Part shown: positions 12,286-23,976 of the stretch, piece by piece | Position numbering within the stretch: position 1 is the stretch's first letter | Layout: each line of letters starts with the position of its first letter | Assembly: GCF_051020765.1 (NCBI RefSeq) | Contig: NC_134939.1 | Span: 3,064,901-3,128,900 of the forward strand | Direction: 5' to 3' | Origin: Lasioglossum baleicum | Lineage: Eukaryota; Arthropoda; Insecta; Hymenoptera; Halictidae | DNA length: 64,000 nt | Notes under the pieces: generated by a model | Seen by the model: only the letters and a program-made list of their open reading frames with translations | Database searches by the model: none | What the model was told of the DNA's origin: nothing | Made by a program: the position numbers and the translations under genes

Positions 12286-12602
12286 CAGGGTGTAAAGAGC
12301 ATCCTCTACATCCTCGATTTGGTAGAAATTGAACTAAGGAAGGTGCCGCAAAATTGACCTTGACCTTGAATGTTAAGGTCAAAAGGTCAACAATTTTTTC
12401 TAAAGTGCAAAAAGAGTCATGGGTCGCAACTCAACCGCGACGAGTAAAATACTGTGCAATTAAAAAGAGATAGTTGACCTTTTGACCTTAAAATTCAAGA
12501 TGAAAGTCAAGTTTTCGGCACCTTCCTTAGTTCAATTTAAACCAAATTGAAGGTGTAGAATCATCCTAAGGTAGCCGCGACATATAATTTCTTTACACCC
12601 TG
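12286..12602. mobile_element. Palindromic MITE, TIR CAGGGTGTAAAGA
   Basis: The left end after TA at 12286 (CAGGGTGTAAAGA) is inverted at the right end (TCTTTACACCCTG, 12602). The arms share inverted blocks ATTGAACTAAGGAAGGTGCC and AAGGTCAAAAGGTCAA. The right TA is mutated to AA. There is no coding capacity. A related right half is present at 23850-23973. Confidence 0.85.
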
Positions 12603-15600
12603 AACACAGTGTTCCAAAATTATGCATCGTCATTCTGGACTTCAGGATCGGTGGAGATGCGTTAAAAGAAATGGGCGTTGAACTCGCAGAAACTTTGAAA
12701 GTTTCAGGTTCGCGAACGAGCAAAATACCGGAAGAACAATTTATCACCGCACCGGAACAAAATAATATTTGAATGGAGCAAAACGTTTGCCGGCGGAGAT
12801 GATTGTTCAAAGAAAAGCCCAGACGGTTGCTTCCGCGATTCTCCAAGGAAATATGTCTCGTTTCGACGGAGGCCGGGATCCCCTTTCCCCGGGAACATTC
12901 AGAAAGATAAACAGTCTAATCGCGGAATAGAATCCCGGTGAATGCAGGCTCAATTTCAAGATTTCCTATCGCTAAAAATGACTATCCCTCCCCGGGCCTG
13001 TATTTCTATAACGTTTCAGACGGAGGAGGAAGCCGGTCCCCCCATTGCCGTGTGCTCATCTTCGAATGTATCAATGGATCGTCGAAGAAACCTTTGACAT
13101 TCAGTTACCGGTTGAACATACGCGGGGACTTGCCTCTCTACGTCCTCGTGCTCATCCGGCTCCGCTTTGACGTCTATTTATCTAGTATCGAGTACTTTCA
13201 TTACTCGAATTGGAAATCCTCTTACCTCTGAGCTATCTCGTCTTATGTTAATCTCGCCGGATCTATTCTTTCACTGGGATCGTCGCTCGGATCGCAGTTA
13301 ACACTGGGAAACGTTCGAGAATTATTCGTCATTTTGCAATTTCACATTTTACGGCGGATTATTCGAAACAATTTTTCTTTCTCAGCTAAATTTTCAAGCT
13401 GAATGCATTTCAATGTCACAACATTACTCTTCAACCTCTACAGCTGATAATTGTGTCACTTGTGCAGTCGTTGAATGCCGAATGTTCCCCGAAAACGGGA
13501 GACAACAGTTTGCATCGATCTCGGGATGGAAACTGTTCGGCTCCGTTGGATCCGGCAAGGCTTCACAATAGCGTTCCTCGGCAGACACTTGCCAGGAAGT
13601 TCCCTTTAAAATTGACTCGCTTTTTCATGGAGATCCGGCCCCTTTCAGGTGAAACCAGCCCATATTTCCGCGCGAGATTACGAGTGGCTCGAAGCGCGGC
13701 TACTGAGCAGCAATGAACCATCGCAATAAGTAAATCGCATTCGCCGGGGTGAAATGTAAATGCTTATCTGCTCGTAAACATTGTCGGAGGGTAGCTGGAG
13801 GGAAATAAAAGAGGGAGAGAACAGGGGGACAGAAGGTTTCACTTTTATCTGCACGACTATGGCCGGTCTCCTTGCCAGAGCTGACGCTGTTCTCTACTTT
13901 TCCAAGGGGATGAATATAACCTCCCTTAACTCGCAGCCAGTGGCTTCGATGCGATTCACGTGCTGCATCCCGTGCGACGATCTTTCAATTTGTTTCCAGA
14001 CAAGTCCCTCCTTCTTCGCTATTATTATATTACTGGATATCATTAATATTGAAAGGAAAGCCTGGGACACTCTGGGTCAACAATAGGTTGAAACATTTAA
14101 CATTCGTGCAATATTGAAACACGATAGCAACTATGTGCACACGTGCCGAGTCCCACACGGGCATTCCAAACAGACTGCATCTTAATATTATATTACATTA
14201 AACCGAGCCAGCTAGGATCGGCGTCGGCCATGTTGGATAGGATGAATAATTTATTGCGTGCGATAGTTTCGAGCGTCGGAAGTCGATGAATGCTAGTATA
14301 GCATGAATTCCGGAAGTGAATAATAATATCGCGGAGATAAATAGGCGGGCGCGAGCATAAATGCGCGGAAATCTTGGAATAATATTATAACGAATAACAC
14401 GGGAGCCTCGAACAACGTCGAACGCTATAATGGCGGATCCGCGTGCACCTCTATTCGTTACACGCTGATTAAAAACTTCTGCGACTTGTTTCCTCATATT
14501 TCTTTCCGGCTTTCTGAATCGGAACTTTACCCCGTCTAATTAATGGCCTCCGTAAGCTGAATGTGAATTAAAAGTTGTATTAAACTTCCGGGAGCTTGTG
14601 CTCCTTTATGGATGCGCGGAATTAACGGCGCAATCATGACGGGAGAGGGACGACACAATATCGAACGAAAAATAACAAACACTGCCAAACGGCTGACGTA
14701 GATCCCACGCCATTTTGAAATCGCGCGTTCATCCGCGTAAGTTATACTCACTTAAGATTACGTACTTAATTCCCTCGAGCCTCTGTAGTTCGGGGAGCGC
14801 GTGAAGCAACGCACGGCCTCCGGTTTTATGGCCGGAGGATCGAGAGAATCGACGTAATCGCTCGATCGCCGCGATCCAGCCGATAAATACTTCGTTAAAA
14901 TACCCCGCGTTCCCCTGCGACTCGATTTACCACGCCATTCGAGCCTCCGCTCTTTTACCTCGCAATTGTCGACCGGAAAAGGCGGCGTTCAGCCTGTGAC
15001 CGATATTATAGTCCTACGTCTTCGATCCAGGACTCAGATAGCATAAATTAACACTGTATGGTCGCTACCGAGTCGCGTATCTGCTAAATTCAATTTCACC
15101 TCGTGCAATCCTCGTTGCTTAATTTTCCAGACAATTTCGTGTGCTCCGGTTTTATGGAAATGATGTTTATCAGACGGGAAAGAGGTCCATTTTCATCGCT
15201 GACCAGAAGACGTCATTTATAGTTTTTATCGGACGTTTGCGTGCAGTCCGTTTTTATCGCCAAGCAGAAAGACGAATTAATTCGTCGTTCTTTATTAGTC
15301 ACTTGTATTTCTTCGCAATTTCTCCGCCGGCTTATATTGTATATATTTTCGCGAAAGCGTGTTCATCGCAGTGAATAAATTACGCAACTGTTTTATTCCG
15401 TTTTCTGGGCTGCGCGGCTACTCTGTCTCTGGCAGAATACAAATTTCGTTTTTAATCACCGCGGGGGAGAGTAACATTAAGAACTTTAATCACAGCGCAC
15501 GCTATTAGTTCGGAAACGCTTTTGACCATCGTCATAGAAATAACAGTTTTTGCGACAGAGAGGGAAAGAGAGAGAGAGAGAGGGATCCTTTAGGATGGTT

Positions 15601-16830
15601 TATCGGTATGGAAAACGTCATCCCCTTTGTACATCTATTTTCGAGTTACGATATTTCGTCTGTGACACCGAAAACGGATAGAGATTTGCTGGACGGGCTT
15701 CCCGGAATGAAATTCAAAGGAGCACAACGATTGTAATGCTGCGGATGGTTAAAGGATTTCGGTGAATTCGTTTAATTCGTCACGAACACACAGGCTTCTA
15801 GGATTTCTTCGGGGGGAGCAGCGTTTATGCGAGCCTGTGTCTCGATCCCCGTTTGCGTCGGAAATTGGAAACGATCGTCCATCCGCGGGAGTTTCGTGCT
15901 CTTTATCGTGACATACATTCCAGTTTCGAATGACCGGGGAAAACGGTGCAGGCATAGCACGGAATTAAACTGGAAAATACCCAATTTGCTTGTCGTTCGC
16001 AGCGATATCGATCGCTCGGCTCCTTTGCTGCGAGAGTCAAACAGAAAAGGTCTTAAACATGGTCCAGTCTTAATCCACTGTAACATCTAAAAAATCTTGA
16101 AAAATAATTGGTGTGTCCTATTGTGAGAAATGCTCGCATTAAAAAATTTGAGCTTGGGCCTTTTTATTAACAGGGAAGATGGTCGCGAGCTTTTCGAGAA
16201 ATCCCACTGCGTACACAGAAAAATTTCAAAAGCAAGCTCGCACAGAAGCATAATTATGATACTCCTATACGGAAGTAGCAGAAAGATATGTTTACCCAGT
16301 GTTTGTTACTTGACACATTAGCGCACGGTCTACGGGGTGCGCTAACGAAGAAGGAAAATGTTATTCAGGAAAAGTTTAACGAAAAACCCGTGCACCACAA
16401 TGGCACACAAAAATATCTCGTATAACCGCCGACTGAAAAACTTTTGTTACATGGTCGAGGAAATAATACGATTCTCTCTTGTTAACTTTGAACTCTACTT
16501 TTATAAGATTGCGAACTAGTCCTTTGCACATTTCGTGAAACCAACAGGGTCTATTTTGTGACACTGTTAATCTTATAAATATAATACTATACAATCGTTG
16601 TTTGCGCGAAGAATTTGTAAGACTCTCGGCGATTTAAACAGTTCATTTACTTTAGCGAGGAAGTTGTAAGTTTCTTCACTACTTTGCAAACACGAAAATG
16701 TACAGGCTGTTGATTAGGCGTTGAGCTCTCTTTTGGTATTAGACGACACTTGTTCTCTTGTAGACGCATTATGCGAGACTATTGGAGAGTTCGACTGAAC
16801 AAAATCGCGGCAAGTGTCGCGGACACGAAA
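12603..16830. other. Unique non-coding DNA, no gene recognised
   Basis: Mixed-composition DNA without repeat partners in the window. A (GA)n run lies near 15567-15583. The stretch 16090-16830 is AT-richer. Reading frames here show no domain motifs. Confidence 0.45.
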
Positions 16831-17058
16831 TTGAACAATGTAAGATTTAAAACGAATAAAAAAATATATAAAAAAACTTTTTAAAAACCACGCTTATATT
16901 AAAGTGCACTAAAAAGGAGAAAATAATTTTTTTAGACATCAGCGACAATAAATAAAAACGTGGAGCGCTAAACTATATTGACGCAATCTTCGTGGGATAC
17001 AATGTGTAGACACATTGTGTAAGCAATCAGTCGACTATCAACAGTATTAGTGTAAATA

Positions 17059-17573
17059 GTCCAGTCAATGAATGCTCATAAGGGGGGTGTAGAGGGAAAT
17101 GGAAGGAACACAATTTTTAACTTTGGGTCTTTGTTTGGACTAGTTAGGAGGTAAACATACTAAAAGTCCCCACTTCTAGGAGGAGAGCGAGGTGCAGGGG
17201 GGCACGTAAAAGGTCCCCTTTTTCAGTTTTCCGCTTATATCTCGGAAACTATGTATCCTAGCAAGAAGACCATTCCATACAAAATTAAAGCTGACAAAAT
17301 GTGCCATAAGATTGATACCATTCAATTTTTCGCTATTACGTATAGTTTCCGAGATATCCGCGCTCAAAGTTCACGGACACATAGTTTCCGAGATAGAAGC
17401 GGAAAACTGAAAAATGGGACCTTCTACGTGCGTCCCTGCACTCCGCTCACCTCCTAGAAGGAGGGACTTTTAATATGTTTACCTCCTAACTAGGCCAAAC
17501 AAAGTCCCAAAGTTAAAAATTGTGTTCCTTCCATTTCCCTCTACACCCCCTTATGAGCATTCATTGACTGGAC
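17059..17573. mobile_element. 515-bp palindromic MITE, TIR GTCCAGTCAATGAATGCTCA
   Basis: A TA (17057-17058) precedes the left end, and its inverse (TGAGCATTCATTGACTGGAC) ends at 17573 followed by TA. The arms remain complementary for about 170 bp each. Inside, TAGTTTCCGAGATA recurs as short repeats. The TA duplication points to the Tc1/mariner group. The flanks hold another inverted pair: AAAAACGTGGAGCGC near 16955 and its inverse near 17585, plus AAGATTTAAAACG near 16842 and its inverse near 17610. The element therefore seems to sit inside an older palindrome of about 0.8 kb. Confidence 0.85.
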
Positions 17574-17699
17574 TATATGTATTATCTCGCGCTCCACGTT
17601 TTTCGTTTTAAATCTTCCAAGTATTTTCATAGCTATTAAAAATTCACAATCACAAATTTTTAGGACTATCTGTACAGGGTTAGGAATCTGTATGGAGCT

Positions 17700-19650
17700 A
17701 GGAAAAATTATTTTAAACTTTTTAGTTAGTCTGTTTTATTTATTATTATTTAGCTTGTAACAGGCGCGGACAAAGGCTTCGCGGTCTCCCGCAACGGTAA
17801 ACACGACACTAAATACGATAGAAAAACCATAGCGAACGTCGCTCGACGGTTAGCGTTACAGCCGGCAAATTCCACGATTCTAATCCCCAACAATCGTCTT
17901 TAAATTCCACTCGTTATCCTCTTCTGTTAGGTCAGCCACGTTTCTAAAAACAAAATTAAAAATAATTCAGACATGAATTAAGACGCGTAGATCCCATTAA
18001 AGAATCGGAGTAAGGTGAAAAAGCAGGATTCAAAAAGGGCGAATTGCAAAATAGATGATTTAGTTGAACATGTCGAACATTTCCATTGAAAATGAATTTC
18101 CCATGGATCGATCCATGGTCTGCGAAATCCGCTGACCCAGTGCGAAGTCAAGCCACGAAGACACGGTGGAAATTGTGGAGACTGGCGGTAAAAACTGTCG
18201 AAAAGAAATAGAAACAAAGAACTCCATCGGAATCGATACCGGCGCGCGATCAACCGCTGAAACGGCTCGAATTCTTGCGCGGCGGTTTGCGGGAGGTGGT
18301 TTGACGGGGATGGGGATCGTCATAGAGAAAACGTGGAACGAGATGCGCCGTTTCGTTCAGCGTGCAAGGAATCCGATAAGACGTCTCTAAGAATCCGGCT
18401 ACGTAGACCGTGTGTACAAGCGGCAGCGAAGAAAACGGTCTTTCCCGCGGCCGTGAACGGGCGAAAAGGCTTGGGGGTTGAACAGGGTAGAGGGGTGCTG
18501 GGGATCAGGGGTGGTTTCGGTGAGAATTTCCAGCGGATTCGACGGTCTACAGCAGGGGAAATTCGGCGACAGGAAGAAACGATAGAAAGAACAAGACAAG
18601 ACGAAAAAGGAAGCTGAAGAAGAACCCGACGAGTTCCGAGGGGGTTGGGGTACACGTACAGCGACCTTTCTGCACGCGTGTGCGTATATTAAACGTACCG
18701 CTATCTCGCCATCTACACGTACCTCTCTCCAGCTCCCCAGGATCCTTTAAAGTCAACATTCTTCTCTTTAGAAGTCCCCCGGTCTCCTCGTGCCCCCGAT
18801 GAAAATGGTTCCCTTTCGACGACGACCACTCGCGAATCTCTCAAACCCCCGGCGCACGTTTTCGCCATCCCGGGACAGCGTAACGCGACAATTATACAAT
18901 GACCGAGGTGAAATTGTTCGGATACTTGCGTAACGCGTCTGCAGTTCTCCCATAAACGGTGCGTAAGTGATTGCACGAAGCGGCTGGTTCTTCTAGGTCC
19001 GCGAGATCTATTTATAAATTAAATAAAAATCAACTGCTGCGTTGTAAAAGCAGTCTGCGATCCAATAATTCGAAAAATGAACGAACTAAGGGGGGAAGGA
19101 ATTTCGAGGAAGATTCCCGTGCAAAACGAACGTTTCCGATAATTCCAGGGGTTCTTCGCGGCAAACTTCGTAAAACATTCATAAGCAAATATTCGCCGGG
19201 GTTAACTCTCCCTGGCGTAACTCCGGGGGCCGAGAAACAAAATCCTCTTACGCAGGGGTTGAATTGCGCCCTAAACGAGACCCGGGGGATTAAAGAAATT
19301 ATAATACCGCGCCGCACGACATCCATTCACAGAATTATCGAGCCACTTCCCACCGCGTAGACAATTCTACGCGCGCGCGCAACAGAGAGAGAGAGCTGCA
19401 GCCGGTTTCCAGGGCACAAAGCCGGCCGCGATCCTAGAAGTTGAAACGACTCGGTCCAGAATGCCCCGCTAATTACGATATTACGAGGTGAGGCGGCATT
19501 AGTGCTTCAAGCGACCGATGTCGGATCGAAATCGTTGCTGGACAGACCCAGAGAGGGAAAACCGCCAGATATACGGACGAGCACAGTTGCTATGGATAAC
19601 TACTTTCGACGAAATATGTCACATTTCTGAAACAATTCATCATTTCATAC
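17700..19650. other. Unique non-coding DNA
   Basis: GC-rich from about 17800, with several overlapping chance frames on both strands at 18.3-19.4 kb. A short GC/GA-rich tract lies at 19373-19395. Nothing recognisable. Confidence 0.45.
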
Positions 19651-19652
19651 TA

Positions 19653-21551
19653 CACTCCTCAAAAGAATTGAGGGATCACTTGTGCGAACCCGAAAAGTTG
19701 GTCCCACTTTACGTGATCATAACTCCGACAAAAATTGCCGTATTAAACAATGGTTTGCAAACCTGAAACCTCTAGTTTTAGATTCTCTGTCTCAAATTGT
19801 TGCTATGTTAGTTTTTTACAAAGTTATAGCGAGATGAAGACAACATTGACGGTTAACAAAAATTTTGTGCAACTTTGGAACATCACACGGGGAGCAACGA
19901 ATTTTTTTGATAAATCGCGTTAATATTATTTGGAAGGGCTATCTTTCTTGTGTAAATTGTGTGGTTGTTGAATATTGTGCGATTTTTTTTATTCGAATTA
20001 TTCAACATTGAAGTAAATATGGGCTTTTTAATTTTAACTGGCTCCAGAAAGCGAAAAAATTATCGTAGAATCTTGTGCAAGAAAAGCAATAGGAAGAGCG
20101 TTTCTTTCTCTCCAAGGCACTTCTTTTGTTTTTTCAATTTCATTAACATTTCGATATACCAGGTGTTTATGAAGATATGCTTAAAAAATGTGCAATTTCC
20201 ATTTTTCCATTTTAACTCGCTGTATCTCGGCGAGAAATGACCGTAATACCATGATCCGAAAGTCAGATTGAAGCAGAGATTCTGCCGATTCGATTGAGTA
20301 CCTCATGAACTCGCTGCGACAATTTTTTACCTATGGCAGCTGTGTTTGAAGTTAGTGCTCCGCAGAAATCAGCGTGTCACGTACAGCGGCTGCCTGACAT
20401 CTCTGAATTCGCTACAGCCCACAGTGGAAAATTTGGACCAAACTCGATTCAAAATCAAAGAACTTCCGATAGAAATGAGGTAGAGAGATGAAATTTTTTT
20501 TAATTAAAGCCGAAACTTTGCAGAATATGGGAAAAATAGGGAGATTATGGTACGAACGTTTTTTAACGTTGAGAAAATTCGTTAAACATGTAGAATTTCA
20601 AGAAAATGTGGTTTCTCCAGTGCCACGTGTGGAAAAAAATTTTTTTTAACATGCTATATATCATTTCCTGAATTAGATTTTTTCTGAGGTCGTAGACAAA
20701 TTTTTAGACCAGATTTGATATCAGCGTGAAAAAATCTACGGGAAACGATATATAGCATGGTAAAAAAAAATTTTCCGCGCGTGGTACTGGAGAAACCACA
20801 TTTTCTTGAAATTCTACATGTTTAACGAATTTTCTCGGTTAAAAAACGTTCGTACCATAATCTCCCTATTTTTCCCATATTCTGCAAAGTTTCAGCTTTA
20901 ATTTTAAAAAATTTCATCGCTCTACCTCATTTCTATCAAAAGTTCTTTGATTTTGAATCGACTTTGGTCCAAATAGCCGCTCTACGTGGCGCCCTAATTT
21001 CTGCGAAGCACTAACTTCAAAGACAGCTGCATCTTCATAAACACCTGGTATATCGAAATGTTAATGAAATTGAAAAATCAAAAAAAGTGCCTTGAAGAGA
21101 AAGAAAAGCTCTTTCTATTGCTTTTCTTGCACAACATTCTACGATAATTTTTTCACTTTCTGGAGCCAGTTAAAGTTAAAAAGCCCATATTTACTTCAAT
21201 GAATAATTCGAATAAAAAAAATCGCACAATATTCAACAACCACACAATTTACACAAGAAAGATAGCCCTTCCAAATGATATTAATGCGATTTATCAAAAA
21301 AATTCGTTGCTCCCCGTGTGATGTTCCAAAGTTGCACAAAATTTTTGTTAACCGTCAATGTCGTCTTCATCTCGCTATAACTTTGTAAAAAACTAACATA
21401 GCAATAATTTGAGACAGAGCATCTGAAACTAGAGGTTTCAGGCTTGCAAACCATTGTTTAATACGGCAATTTTTGACGGAGTTATGATCACGTAAAGTGG
21501 GACCAACTTTTCGGGTTCGCACAAGTGATCCCTCAATTCTTTTGAGGAGTG
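19653..21551. mobile_element. 1.9-kb near-complete palindrome with TA target duplication
   Basis: The left end CACTCCTCAAAAGAATTGAG (19653) is inverted at the right end (CTCAATTCTTTTGAGGAGTG, to 21551), with TA on each side. Almost the whole element folds on itself around about 20.69 kb. Outer arms run roughly 19653-20180 and 21030-21551; inner arms run about 20450-20650 and 20755-20950. No transposase is encoded. TA duplication with CACTCCTC ends suggests a Tc1/mariner-group (IS630-like) mobiliser, an inference. The core is shared with 719-1010. Confidence 0.9.
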
Positions 21552-21553
21552 TA

Positions 21554-21634
21554 TTGGGTTGGAAAGAAATTTCTTGCGGTTTTTATTACAAAATCAAAAT
21601 AACAAAAACCGTAAGAACTTTCTTTCCGACCTAA
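21554..21634. mobile_element. 81-bp minimal mariner hairpin (TIR to TIR)
   Basis: It consists of two mariner-type inverted repeats of about 31 bp (left TTGGGTTGGAAAGAAATTTC, right TCTTTCCGACCTAA) around an AT spacer of about 19 bp, flanked by TA on both sides. The left TA (21552-21553) is also the right TA of the 1.9-kb palindrome, so the two elements abut. Four or five mismatches separate the arms. It would transcribe into a stable hairpin. Confidence 0.85.
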
Positions 21635-21857
21635 TATACATATTAGAATTTTCACGAGGGTCCCTGGGTACGTGACCATACACAGCTGACTGAATTGGTA
21701 TGGATTTATAGTGGTGGAGTGAGGTGAGCTGTGCGGTGAAAAAAAAAGAAAAACAAAGAAAATACATATGTACTTTTTCATTAGTATGTATCGAAATGAT
21801 GTCACGAATGTTGGTTTCTTTTCACCGCGCCGCTATCATCGATGCTCGCAGCTCCAC

Positions 21858-22242
21858 TATAAATGCACCCTTAGGCCCTCAACTTAACGTCGTTCTTTTA
21901 TATTTAACTCTCGGCCTCTTTCGAGTTTACCCGAATAACGTTTCACCTCGGACGACCTTATGATTTCGGTAAAATGAAAAATCTGAAACCGGTCGTTCGA
22001 GCATAGGTGTACCTTTCACGAAATATGCGACAGAGGTCGTCCGGTAACCCTATTCGCCCGTCCCTTTTATTCTTCGCACTGGTTCCGTTGTTTTCGGTCG
22101 CATTTTTTCACCGGCTCTCCGTTGTCAGTGGCAGAACGATGCCGGCCGGATGGTTCGTTCGTTCGTTCGTTCGTTCACCGTTTGATGCAACGCAAACGCA
22201 CACACGTTGCCCACGTGTACCTAATTTTACTGCCGCTGTCAG
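21858..22242 (+). promoter_or_regulatory. Weak candidate promoter plus signal-peptide-like first exon
   Basis: A TATA-like CTATAAATGC at about 21858 is followed by an ATG at 22025. The frame encodes a hydrophobic stretch (PSLLFFALVPLFSVAFF) resembling a signal peptide, and it stays open to a possible splice donor CAG|GTAATT after 22242. The frame crosses a (GTTC)n microsatellite at about 22152-22176, which argues against a conserved exon. No downstream exon was identified. Confidence 0.15.
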
Positions 22243-22249
22243 GTAATTA

Positions 22250-23475
22250 GAGGTACGTCCATTCGAACGTGATTTAAATGGAAACTGTCAAACTGCCCGA
22301 ATAAATCGAAGAGCCCCATTAAAGAATTGTCTCCGGGATGCGTGAAACGCTCCAGGATATTATACGGGCCCGTTTCCGCACAATTTGAGTTCGCCTGCGT
22401 GCATAGGTACCTCTACCCCGCCTATTCTTATTTAACACACCGTTCGAACAGGCGCAACGAATGTTTGCCACTTCACTGTTTCTGACTTCGTTCCGTTTGT
22501 TTCGAGCTGTTGTTCCCGGCCATTTCAGATGCTTCCTTTCAGTTTCATTTGTCGGGGGCATTTTTGTTAGAAGGAATTGGTTAAATAAAAATAATAAGCT
22601 TCAGATTTACAATGTCTCCTGTAACCTCTCCAAAATTGTGTTTACCTAACCCATTTCCGTCTACCATTAACAACCAAATTTTCCTTTTTTACACGCCTCG
22701 GGCCCGTCCCCCTCGCGGGCTTTTACCGATGCAGCGAGCAATAACAAGCAATTCCAAGCGAATATAAGGAGGGATGAATCCACCGTTCGCAATCTACCAG
22801 CCTGGGGAAGTTTCATTGGAGCGTCGGAGGAGGTGTTGAAATTATTTCGAAAGTTGCGGCCACATTTTACAGTTTACTCTGTAGATTAAAACGTATCCGC
22901 GCGGCGGTATGGCGTATCGCGTGCCGCTTTTCAACATAATTTATCGTAGACCAAGCCCCTGGCATCATCCACCCCCCGCGAAATAAATAACGATCCGTGC
23001 TCGCCGGCTGGACACGGATGAAATTAAAAGCTGGAGGCGAACGCATCGAGTCGCGTCGCGTTCGGAGTTATCGCGAACGGATCAGTCATCGGGTTATTTA
23101 TGGGATACATTAAATGAACGGGGCGGGCGTCTTGTCCGTGGCCGACGCTGCCTTTATCGAGAAAATGAGTTCCCGTCCAATGAGCGTCCTGTTCAGATCG
23201 AGATAAGGATAGTTCATATGCATATACGGGCTTCCGTTCTGCTCAGACAACGATGAGACCCGAGCCCCCGAGGCCCCATCCCGGGCAACGTGAAAATTCT
23301 CCAAAACGAGACCGGAGAAATTGATCGAAGATCGTCAGTCGAACGAGCTTCGTTGTTAATGGACCCGCTTTGTAACTCTGACGTTCGGGATAATACCATT
23401 TTGTTATTTGAACTGGTCTCCCATGAAAATGATGAAAATATTGTGGTGTATCCGCAACCTTTTATCTTCCACGGC
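22250..23475. other. Unique non-coding DNA
   Basis: No recognisable coding, RNA or repeat features. Confidence 0.45.
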
Positions 23476-23815
23476 CAGTGTTGGGCAATAATAAGTTTAT
23501 TTAAATAAATAATTATTCAAATAAAAATTTGACCCTTTGCACTTGGAGCTATTTTAACTCGAAAATTAAACATTTCTTCCGACCTAAAATATTTACATTC
23601 TCTACGATATTTTAACTTTGGTGGATATGAAATTGATATAATACCTCATACAATACCTAAACGTTTAGTAATTGAATAGATATCAACATATCTAATAACG
23701 TAATCAATATTTTAAATAATGGCACAGCAATTTTTAGTGGCGCTTCAGAGTCGCCACTCGAGTGCTAAGGGTTAAATAACAAGTTATTTATTATTTGGAC
23801 ATTCAAATAAAACGC
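23476..23815 (+). mobile_element. Truncated hAT MITE (CAGTGTTGGGCAATAA family) with a nested insertion
   Basis: It begins CAGTGTTGGGCAATAATAAG, the same end as the complete copy at 38004. Interior TTAAATAACAAGTTATTT and ATTCAAATAAAA blocks match that copy. The right end is missing. It is interrupted by a TTAA-type MITE at 23533-23771. Confidence 0.7.
23533..23771. mobile_element. piggyBac-like MITE (TTAA target), TIR CCCTTTGCACT
   Basis: Left end CCCTTTGCACTTGG and right end CGAGTGCTAAGGG are inverted repeats. The right flank is TTAA (23772-23775) and the left is TTGA, a one-base variant. CCC ends and TTAA targets are hallmarks of piggyBac elements. 239 bp, non-coding. Confidence 0.65.
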
Positions 23816-23849
23816 AGAAATATAATTAGAATGTGATACAAGCATAAAA

Positions 23850-23973
23850 AAATTTGAGCTTGAATTTCAAGGTCAAAGTCAATTTTGCGGTAATTTCTTT
23901 TAACAAATCTCCACCGATCCGAAGGTGTACAACCATCTGCCAAAACCATGACACTAAATTTTGTTACACCCTG
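23850..23973 (-). mobile_element. Right half of a CAGGGTG-type MITE
   Basis: It ends TTGTTACACCCTG followed by TA. The inner sequence (CAAGGTCAAAGTCAA, GAAGGTGTACAACCATC) resembles the right arm of the MITE at 12286-12602. The hAT at 23977 inserted right at its end. Confidence 0.65.
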
Positions 23974-23976
23974 TAC

